Source: Chitinispirillaceae bacterium (GTDB lineage: Bacteria > Fibrobacterota > Chitinivibrionia > Chitinivibrionales > Chitinispirillaceae). Taken from it: a DNA stretch of 52,492 nt. Every line of letters begins with the position of its first letter. Positions within the stretch are counted from its first letter, which is position 1. The DNA is taken from positions 1-52,492 of the forward strand of contig JAFGDP010000006.1 of assembly GCA_016932075.1 (NCBI GenBank), in the 5' to 3' direction. Position numbers and translations under genes: made by a program. The notes under the pieces were generated by a model that saw nothing but the letters and a program-made list of their open reading frames with translations, ran no database searches and was not told where the DNA came from. Shown in pieces: positions 7,945 to 14,915 of the stretch.

Positions 7945-9417
7945 CTATCTTTTCTCTCCTTGCCCGGCAGCACGACGGGCGCTCTTTCCGCTTGGCACAT
8001 AATCAATTTTTATCCGTCCCACCATTTTCGCGATCGTTGCCATTTCCCTGCCCGTATCATCGATAACCAGGGGTATGCGGTCGTGCGCGGCCGGAAACTT
8101 CCCCAGGGCCGGATCAACGAACAGCCACCCGTGCGGGCCTTTGGCAGTGACCCAGGCGTGATAATAGTACCCGCCCTTGTCCTTTACATAGACGAGCCCG
8201 AGCACGATACGCGCCGGGATGTTCACCGAACGCAGAAGCGCGCCGAGGAGCGCGCTGTGCTCGCCGCAGTCGCCATAGCCGGCCTCAAGGGTCTCGATCG
8301 CGTTGGAAAAGGTCGGCACGTATCGCTTTTCAAGGGTGGCAAATACGTAGCGAAAGCACGCGCCGATCGAATCACAGCGGTTCCTCTTTGCCCGGCACAG
8401 GGAGTCGGCGATCCGCTTGATCCGGCGATCATCCGCCTGCATGATCGCCGTGGCGCCGGTGTACGGCTTTCCGGCGGCGTGCTGTTCCTCTGCACGGCCG
8501 CGGCCGGAACAGCGGTCCGGAAGGCTGCGCACCAGCCATGAGCCGCCGCGGCGGCGAAAATATGGGCGCACCGTCGAATCGGGCGTGCGCGATCCGTCAA
8601 GGGTCAGCCGGATCGATTCATCCGCGCCTGCCGGGCGGGACACCCTCACCGCGAGCGATTCAACAAGGGAAAGCATGCTGAATCCTCCGGCTGCGCCGGA
8701 TGCCCGGTCCGCCTTTTTTGCGACAAAAGGAAAAATCTCCTGGTACAGGGTGCTGCGGTTCGTATCGAGCTTCCATGCCTCGTCACGGTCGCTCGCGCTG
8801 TTCCAGCAGGAAAAGTGCCAGGCGTGGCTGTTTGCCGCGCAAGGCGTGTCGACGCAGCGCACCACCGTCGTAACGGACTGTCCGCTCGTCAGTTCAAACA
8901 TGGTGTCGAGAAACCGGTCCCCGGCTTTTATGGTACGGTCCCGCATGCCGGCATAGAGTTCCCGGGTCGCCTGTAGGTTTTCAATGACCGGCCGTACCCG
9001 CTGCGTGCGTTCCTGTTTGCCGGACAGGGTCGTCAGCTTCCATACCCCGCCGCGGTCACTGGTCAAACGCCACTCGCTGGACCCGGTGCTGCTATGCAGC
9101 GTCTGTCGGGCTTTTCTGAGCCTACCGTCGAATCCATACGCCCGCTTTTCGGAAAGCGCCATTCCGGCGAGCGTCTGCGCCCCGCCTTGAACCGCACCGA
9201 CCTTGAGCACGCGCTCGATCACGACCTCTTGGGTCCGGTCATTCACGCCGATTGACTGGATCAGGGTTCCGGCCGCCTGGCCGTTCATGTGCAGGGCGAG
9301 CGAATCGCTTGAAGCGAGGATACGCCAACGCTCCGCCGCACCGGAGTGAGCGTAACCTGCAAACGACAAGGATACCAGTGCGAGGCAGAACGAAAGATGG
9401 AATATCCGGACTTTCAT
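7945..9417 (-). CDS. secreted transglutaminase-like protein
   Basis: 490 residues with a signal peptide (ends near AGYAHSGA). The N-terminal 330 residues show no motif I can name; the C-terminal part is a transglutaminase-like (papain-fold) domain with Cys384 in GYGDCGEHSALL, His420 in YYYHAWV and Asp435 in FVDPALG, the complete triad in the usual order and spacing. In bacteria such domains act mostly as proteases or amide-bond-forming enzymes outside the cytoplasm. It is the last gene of the seven-gene minus-strand operon and begins in an ATGA overlap with the AraC-type gene, so the two are translationally coupled. Its substrate could be the operon's own envelope proteins or peptidoglycan-linked peptides; this is inference. 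Confidence 0.88.
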   Translation of the reverse strand: MKVRIFHLSFCLALVSLSFAGYAHSGAAERWRILASSDSLALHMNGQAAGTLIQSIGVNDRTQEVVIERVLKVGAVQGGAQTLAGMALSEKRAYGFDGRLRKARQTLHSSTGSSEWRLTSDRGGVWKLTTLSGKQERTQRVRPVIENLQATRELYAGMRDRTIKAGDRFLDTMFELTSGQSVTTVVRCVDTPCAANSHAWHFSCWNSASDRDEAWKLDTNRSTLYQEIFPFVAKKADRASGAAGGFSMLSLVESLAVRVSRPAGADESIRLTLDGSRTPDSTVRPYFRRRGGSWLVRSLPDRCSGRGRAEEQHAAGKPYTGATAIMQADDRRIKRIADSLCRAKRNRCDSIGACFRYVFATLEKRYVPTFSNAIETLEAGYGDCGEHSALLGALLRSVNIPARIVLGLVYVKDKGGYYYHAWVTAKGPHGWLFVDPALGKFPAAHDRIPLVIDDTGREMATIAKMVGRIKIDYVPSGKSARRAAGQGEKR

Positions 9418-10211
9418 GAAGGCATTTTTGATGAGCGCTGTTTTTCAGCGCGAAATGATTCCAGGTCAGCGCCGGTGATTTCTTTGAATGCATTTACCAG
9501 TGCCGAGGTGTCTGGAAAACCGGCATGGGCCGCGATAAACGGGCTGTCCGCCGCTGGGTTCCAGGTGATGATCTGCCGCACATGGTGTATGCGCACCTGG
9601 TCGATATAGCCGGCAATGCTCATGCCCAGATCCTTTTCAAACATCGTCTCAAGGAACGGCCGCCCGGTCACGATCGCCGAACAGACCGACGCCGGGGTCA
9701 TGCCGGGGTTCATGAAGTGTTTTTCTATATGCAGGCATGCCCGCTGCACCTCGCCGTCCATGAGCGAAAGCCGGGTGGTGGTCATGAACCGCTTCTCATC
9801 TTTGGCGGCGCGGATACGCGCACCGACGATCCAGAGCACCAGCACCGCCAGGAGAACACCAACCATGACGAGGGCAAAGAGCGGATTACGTCCGATCCAT
9901 GAATCCGCAGAACCGGCAAGCGCCTCTATCCGCTGCAACCATCTCCGAACACCTGCCGCCGCCACGCCGCTGTCCGGCGACGTATGGTCCCGGCCTTTTG
10001 ACGGAAGAATTCCCCGCGGCGCCGAATCGTGCCTGGTGAGCGCTTGCGGCGCGGCCGTGAGGCCGGCGCGAGAAGGCGAAACGTCATCCTTCTCAGATAC
10101 CTTCACCGTCTCTTCCCCGGGCGTATCTTCTGCACCGGGGCTGTTAACGCCCCAGACAGAGACGCACAGGAAGAAGCTGTATGCCCAGATGACGCTCAAC
10201 CTGTTGTACAC
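9414..10211 (-). CDS. membrane-anchored AraC-type HTH protein
   Basis: 265 residues. The N-terminus has a hydrophobic stretch (LSVIWAYSFFLCVSVWGV), followed by about 85 polar, Pro/Ser/Gly-rich residues, then a clear transmembrane helix at about 110–130 (LFALVMVGVLLAVLVLWIVG). After a basic stop-transfer patch comes an AraC/XylS-type double helix-turn-helix at about 152–258, ending with the conserved pattern AHAGFPDTSALVNAFKEITG. The HTH should face the cytoplasm. Most AraC regulators are soluble; tethered ones are usually fused to a large sensor, which is absent here, so a partner protein may supply sensing. The start is GTG, with GGAG about 10 bases upstream, inside the end of the coiled-coil gene (16-base overlap). 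The stop overlaps the transglutaminase start (ATGA). Confidence 0.85.
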   Translation of the reverse strand: MYNRLSVIWAYSFFLCVSVWGVNSPGAEDTPGEETVKVSEKDDVSPSRAGLTAAPQALTRHDSAPRGILPSKGRDHTSPDSGVAAAGVRRWLQRIEALAGSADSWIGRNPLFALVMVGVLLAVLVLWIVGARIRAAKDEKRFMTTTRLSLMDGEVQRACLHIEKHFMNPGMTPASVCSAIVTGRPFLETMFEKDLGMSIAGYIDQVRIHHVRQIITWNPAADSPFIAAHAGFPDTSALVNAFKEITGADLESFRAEKQRSSKMPS

Positions 10212-11377
10212 CGTTCCATCTGCTCCCGCAACAGGGTACGGTAGTTCTGACCCATCGCTTCTATTTTGGCAAGGAGCCGGGCGCAGAACCGTTCGACCTC
10301 ATCGTAGAGACGCATCTTGGCGTCGAGCCAGAGCTGCCTGAGCGTCTTATCGTTCAGGATCTCATTGGTGGATATCTCAAAATGCAGCTTCGGATCGGCG
10401 GTCACGCGTTTGTACGCGTCCTGGATCATCTGGAGCAGTTCAAAAAATACCGCCTGATCGTATTTCGTTTTGCATGTCTGGACGTTATGGGTGGCTACCC
10501 GGGCAAAAAACTTTGAATTGAAAATATAGTGCCGTTTTTCCTTGGGAACGCCGGCCGCATAATAATATTCGCCGATGATCCGTCCCGCGGTGGTCTTTAC
10601 CACCGACCGCGGAAACGGCGGCTCCTCCTCTACGGCCAGCACGCGAGAGAGCGGCACGGCAGCCTCGGCACGGTGGTGCGCCGTATCGTGCCCGGACTCT
10701 GGCGCCGACTCTGGAAAGGGCTTCGGCGCCACCGCGTCAAGGGAGGTGGTCTGGTCAGAAAACGCCTTGGCCAGCGGAGCATCGGGGGCCGGCAGATCGG
10801 CTCCGGTATCCCCGGACTGCTGGCGGTCCGTGGTCTCCTGCTGCGCGAGGATGATTTCATAGAGGCCGTTGACAATTTCGTTCTCATTTACATTGAGCTC
10901 TTTTGACAACTGTGTCTCGATGAGGACAAGCTCCTGCTCCTTGATGCTCAATTTTTCAAGTTTTATATTGAGCTCCCTGATCTCCCGGGTGCAGTCGCCG
11001 ATCTGCTGTTTGACCGAAGCGATCTCTTCATCCTTTTTGCGCTTCTCCTCGAGAAGCCCGCGGGAATCTCTTGCCACCTTTTTTATATGTTCCTCCTTTG
11101 CACGCAGGATATCGATCTTTTCCTGGTAAAAGTTGATCAGCAGGTCGATGGTGCCGTTCTTTTCCACGACAAGGTTTTTCTTGAGCGCCCAGAGCTGTTC
11201 GAGCGCGATTTTCGCGTTTTCCTTTTCACCAACGACCAGTTTTTCCGCGATGTCGCACATGTTCGTCGCGACCTTTACCGAACGGGCGTCCAGAAGAATC
11301 GAATAAAACCGGTTGGCATCGGTTGAACTTTTCTCGAGCCCGAAAGCCCCGTTTTTGAAACCTTCGATCCTGTTCAT
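10196..11377 (-). CDS. coiled-coil protein of unknown function
   Basis: 393 residues, no signal peptide or membrane segment. Residues from about 30 to 175 are strongly heptad-like and rich in Glu, Lys, Leu and Ile (for example KKDEEIASVKQQIGDC and IRELNIKLEKLSIKEQELVL), predicting a long cytoplasmic coiled coil. A Pro/Ala/Asp-rich linker follows (about 190–265), then a compact C-terminal region rich in aromatic and charged residues. An ATG at 11398 is in frame, but AAAGGAGA sits eight bases before the ATG at 11377, so that start is preferred. Fifth gene of the operon: 51 bases after the TPR gene and overlapping the AraC-type gene by 16 bases. A scaffold or adaptor role is inference. Confidence 0.75.
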   Translation of the reverse strand: MNRIEGFKNGAFGLEKSSTDANRFYSILLDARSVKVATNMCDIAEKLVVGEKENAKIALEQLWALKKNLVVEKNGTIDLLINFYQEKIDILRAKEEHIKKVARDSRGLLEEKRKKDEEIASVKQQIGDCTREIRELNIKLEKLSIKEQELVLIETQLSKELNVNENEIVNGLYEIILAQQETTDRQQSGDTGADLPAPDAPLAKAFSDQTTSLDAVAPKPFPESAPESGHDTAHHRAEAAVPLSRVLAVEEEPPFPRSVVKTTAGRIIGEYYYAAGVPKEKRHYIFNSKFFARVATHNVQTCKTKYDQAVFFELLQMIQDAYKRVTADPKLHFEISTNEILNDKTLRQLWLDAKMRLYDEVERFCARLLAKIEAMGQNYRTLLREQMERCTTG

Positions 11378-11428
11378 ACCGTCTCTCCTTTGCTGCATGA
11401 CGTATGTATCAGTAAATACTTTCCAGAG

Positions 11429-12940
11429 TCATCCCCGATCAAGTGCGCGTGAGTCGCCCGCCGCTTGCACCGGGCGTTCTGCGGTCAAGGTCGCGAACAG
11501 ATATGCCATCTCCGGGTCTTTTTTTATTTCATCCATGGTATCGAATCCGAGGTCCAGCGCCTCAATGAGATACTGGCGGGCCTTGTCGCGGCGGCCTTCG
11601 CTGTGCTCCAGGCGCGCACGGAGGAACCTCAGCGCGCCATTCTGCGGCCACTGACCCGTTGCTTTTTCCAGGGCTTCGCGCGCCTGACGCTGGTGCCCCA
11701 AGGCCATAAGGGCCCGAACGGTAAGATACCCTGCCGTGGCGTCGGCGGTTTTCATGCGCCTGAGGTGCCGGAGGGCCGATTCGAAATCGTTGTTTTCAAC
11801 GGCATAGGTGCCGAGCGCCTTGAGCGCGGCATCGGAAAGACCGCCGGTGCTTGACAGCCGTTTATACAGCGCCGTCTGTCTGCTCTTGTTCCGGTTCTGC
11901 AAGCGATACACCACAAGCCGCTGCGCGTCAAGATCGTCCCCCCCCTTGCCGCATGCATCGGCGCTGTCGACCACTTCCCCCGCTTCATGGCGATGGTTGA
12001 ATTCACAGAGGATCTCCACCGTTTTTGCGACCGCCCCGCCGCTGAGACGCGGCATGATCGCGAGGGTGGCGCGCATATACGTCTGGATATCCCCCTTTAA
12101 AAGCGCGAGGTGCCGCAACCCCAGCCATCCGGCGGTGTTCTTGGGGGCCAGCCGTACGGCCTTGAGAAAACAGTTTTTCGCTTCGTCAAAACGTTCCATC
12201 ATGAGATACGCGTTTGCAAGATTGATCTGTATACCGGCGTCCGCTTTATCTATCCGTGATGCAGCGTCCAGCGTCTCGACCGCCTTTTCCAGCTGACCGC
12301 ACTGTTCATACACGAACCCAAGATTCTTGAGCGCCGACGGGAATTCACGCCGGTACCTGATCGCCCGTTCAAAGGCGTGTCGCGCCTTTTCATGGTCCTT
12401 CAGCGCGAGACAGGTGTTCCCCAGGTTGAACCAGGCGTCGGCGAAATCGGGTTTTGCCTCAATGGCCCGTTCGAACAGCCCCGCGGCCTCCGGATAATTG
12501 CCTTTCCCGGCATGATAGTTCCCCAGATTGAGCAGCGCGCCCGCGTTGTCAGACTCGATTTCCAGCACGCGTTCAAACGCGCTGCGAGCTTCATCAATGC
12601 GTCCCATGGTCATGAGAACGATGCCGGCATTGTTCCATCCCTCGATCCGTTCAGGTTTCAGTTTGGTCAAGGTGTTGAATACGGCAAGCGCCTCGTCACG
12701 GTCCTGATGCCGGTAGCAGGTGTTGCCGTATCCGAGCAACAGAAAAAAATCATCACCATGAACGCTCAGCGCCTCGCGGTAAATGTCGAGCGCTTCGTTG
12801 TACCAGCCGAGGTCCGCATAATGCTCCGCAAGCCGGGAAGCGGCCTGCGCGTCCCCGGGCGCGGCCTTGTAGACGCTGCGAAGCTCCTCAAGCAGGGATG
12901 CGTCGCCTGCCGGGTTTGTCGGTTCAACGTGTTCCGTCAT
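11429..12940 (-). CDS. TPR-repeat protein
   Basis: 503 residues, mostly tandem tetratricopeptide repeats. From about residue 30 to 290 there are at least seven clear units with the W-LG-Y-A-F-A-P pattern, for instance AWFNLGNTCLALKDHEKARH and ALLNLGNYHAGKGNYPEAAG. The C-terminal third is degenerate but still helical and repeat-like (MALGHQRQAREALEKATGQW). No signal peptide or membrane helix, so it is probably a cytoplasmic protein-binding scaffold. The frame is open upstream, but the ATG at 12940 forms an ATGA overlap with the stop of the solute-binding gene and has GGAGG upstream. Within the operon it may bridge the membrane components and the coiled-coil protein; that role is inferred. Confidence 0.88.
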   Translation of the reverse strand: MTEHVEPTNPAGDASLLEELRSVYKAAPGDAQAASRLAEHYADLGWYNEALDIYREALSVHGDDFFLLLGYGNTCYRHQDRDEALAVFNTLTKLKPERIEGWNNAGIVLMTMGRIDEARSAFERVLEIESDNAGALLNLGNYHAGKGNYPEAAGLFERAIEAKPDFADAWFNLGNTCLALKDHEKARHAFERAIRYRREFPSALKNLGFVYEQCGQLEKAVETLDAASRIDKADAGIQINLANAYLMMERFDEAKNCFLKAVRLAPKNTAGWLGLRHLALLKGDIQTYMRATLAIMPRLSGGAVAKTVEILCEFNHRHEAGEVVDSADACGKGGDDLDAQRLVVYRLQNRNKSRQTALYKRLSSTGGLSDAALKALGTYAVENNDFESALRHLRRMKTADATAGYLTVRALMALGHQRQAREALEKATGQWPQNGALRFLRARLEHSEGRRDKARQYLIEALDLGFDTMDEIKKDPEMAYLFATLTAERPVQAAGDSRALDRG

Positions 12941-14421
12941 TGCTGTGGGGAACCTCCGTTCAATAAACGCTGCGCCCTCAGGGAATAGATCGATGTGAGC
13001 AGCTTGCCGATGAACGAACGCTGCGGCGTGATGCTGTCCGCGGACCACTTTTTCTTCGCCACAATGGTGTACCATGCATCCAGATAGATCTCCCCGATTT
13101 TATCCAGCTGCGGATGTGACGGGAGCGCGGTCGTACCGTTCTGCATGAGCTGCCTGAACGACACGTCGTATACCCGGCTGATCCATCCGCCGCCGAACAG
13201 CATATTCATGTCGCTCAGCACGTCTTTTCTGACAGGAATCATGCCGAACCTCGTACACTCCTGGATCTGCGAAGGCGTTGAGGTGATATGCCTGGCAAGC
13301 CGATACGACATCATGGAATCCGGCGTCGCGGCAGGTATGCCCCACCACCAGCCGCCGGTCGTGATAGAGCGTTTTCCGGAGCGCAGAGGTACGCGGATAT
13401 CCGAAAGCTCAAGGGAGCACGCCTTCGGCATGAGCGCGACCCCCATGTCGTCAGGGTCCTTGAAATACCCGTCCAGATTGTCCCTGCCGGTGCCGTGAAG
13501 GAAAAAGCAGTCCAGCTGGGTCATAAAGGAGAGAAACACCTCCCCGCCCGCGAACGCTTTCCAGATATCGGATCCGCTCCATCCCTGCTCCCACATTCCC
13601 GGATTGTATACGCCTGACGCCGCATACACCGCTTCCCAGTGGAATGCATCGAGGACCGCGTCACCGGTCATCGAAACGACCGCAGCGCTGTCGCCGTCCA
13701 ACTGGAAAACCCGGTCAACAATACCGAGCCACGTACCGGAATACCGCTTGCCGCGTAATCCGATGCGGCCAATGGCCTTTCCCCTATATCGGGTATGTGA
13801 CCAGATCCAGCCGGCAACAAAGAAATCAAAATAGTCCCACTCGTTCGGATCCTCCTCGAGGTAATAATCGGATGGAAGACCGTACCCGTTATACCGTTTC
13901 ATCTCGGAATCTATTTCATCCTTGTAGGTGCGCCAGAGATCGAGCGCATCACGCACCTTGCTCTTGCAGTACACCATGATACGGGTCTCGAACTTGCGCG
14001 GTACCAGATACGGCCTGCCGCCGACCTTCCCCAGATTTGTCAGCAGATAATCGTTTCTAAACCTCGCAAGTTCCGCCGGGGTGCAAATAGCATCAAGCGG
14101 TTTCAACAGCCCTCGCTCAATTAGCATGGTACTGCGGTCGAACGGCACTTTTACGATCCCGGCCGTGCCCGCGTGCTTTCGCACGTAATCGTCAACGCTG
14201 TCGATTGATCCGTAATGCACCGTTTCAACCGCGACCCGGTTCTCCTTTTCGAAAACAGGAACCACTTCTTCCCTGAAGTACTTTTCCTGATCGGGCATCA
14301 TGCTGATCAGCGCCGTCATCCTGACCTTCGGACCGCATCCCCCCAGCAGAAGAAACGCGACGGCGTACAAAAGCGCCGCAGCACGCCTTCCGTCTCCACG
14401 CAAGCATTGGTGCCCGGTCAT
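12937..14421 (-). CDS. extracellular solute-binding lipoprotein (ABC sugar-binding type), orphan
   Basis: 494 residues. The signal sequence ends in LLLGGC, giving a lipidated Cys at residue 29. What follows matches the type 1 extracellular solute-binding fold used for sugars: a first strand (MTALISMMPDQEKYFREEVV), the early pattern FEKENRVAVETVHYG, a cluster of Trp and Tyr in the middle (EWDYFDFFVAGWIWSHTRY) suiting a carbohydrate pocket, and a C-terminal helical part. No ABC permease or ATPase is nearby, so it may act as a sensor or feed the NTT-like transporter of the same operon rather than an ABC importer. AAGGAG precedes the start; both ends overlap neighbours by ATGA. Confidence 0.85.
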   Translation of the reverse strand: MTGHQCLRGDGRRAAALLYAVAFLLLGGCGPKVRMTALISMMPDQEKYFREEVVPVFEKENRVAVETVHYGSIDSVDDYVRKHAGTAGIVKVPFDRSTMLIERGLLKPLDAICTPAELARFRNDYLLTNLGKVGGRPYLVPRKFETRIMVYCKSKVRDALDLWRTYKDEIDSEMKRYNGYGLPSDYYLEEDPNEWDYFDFFVAGWIWSHTRYRGKAIGRIGLRGKRYSGTWLGIVDRVFQLDGDSAAVVSMTGDAVLDAFHWEAVYAASGVYNPGMWEQGWSGSDIWKAFAGGEVFLSFMTQLDCFFLHGTGRDNLDGYFKDPDDMGVALMPKACSLELSDIRVPLRSGKRSITTGGWWWGIPAATPDSMMSYRLARHITSTPSQIQECTRFGMIPVRKDVLSDMNMLFGGGWISRVYDVSFRQLMQNGTTALPSHPQLDKIGEIYLDAWYTIVAKKKWSADSITPQRSFIGKLLTSIYSLRAQRLLNGGSPQQ

Positions 14422-14900
14422 GACGACTTCTCCTTGCCGCCCGACAGCGACTGTATCCGCTGGTTGGCCGCACGCAGCCGTTTTACAAATATTTTAAGAA
14501 GCTCCACGCCGAGGAGCGGCGCATTCAGGACCACCTCAATAAGCGCTTCCTTGCTTATCCGCAGGAGCGTGCAATCACCGGCCGCCATAACGCTGGCCGA
14601 CCGTACCTCTTCATCAATCGCCGACATCTCCCCGAAGCATTCGCCCGCACCGAGCTCGGCGAGCGTGGCGAAGGAATTCTCAGTCACCCTTTTGGAGATG
14701 ACTACCCTGCCCTGCTTGATTAGGTAGAGCGAATCTCCCACATCACCTTCGGTGACAATCCGTTCATCGCGCTCAAAACAGAGTTCCTCGGCGACCGCAG
14801 CCACGGCCTCGAGCTCGCGCGTCGCCACGGCGGAAAAAAGCGAGCTGCGCTTGAGCGTCACGATATGTTCCAGCAGCTGATGTGGCGATTTATCGGTCAT
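14418..14900 (-). CDS. stand-alone cyclic-nucleotide-binding domain protein
   Basis: 160 residues, essentially one cNMP-binding domain of the CAP/PKA-regulatory type: IVTEGDVGDSLYLIKQGRVVI leads into the beta roll, and the phosphate-binding cassette FGEMSAIDEEVRSA keeps Glu91 and Arg100, which contact ribose and phosphate in the family. There is no DNA-binding domain; the C-terminal helix (ELLKIFVKRLRAANQRI) is the usual end of the domain. ATG at 14906 is also in frame, but GGGA six bases before 14900 favours the latter. It lies 15 bases after the transporter/HEAT gene. In other genomes the same three parts (NTT-like transporter, HEAT, cNMP domain) can occur in one polypeptide, which suggests these two products act together. 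Confidence 0.88.
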   Translation of the reverse strand: MTDKSPHQLLEHIVTLKRSSLFSAVATRELEAVAAVAEELCFERDERIVTEGDVGDSLYLIKQGRVVISKRVTENSFATLAELGAGECFGEMSAIDEEVRSASVMAAGDCTLLRISKEALIEVVLNAPLLGVELLKIFVKRLRAANQRIQSLSGGKEKSS

Positions 14901-14915
14901 ACTCATTCCCGGCGG

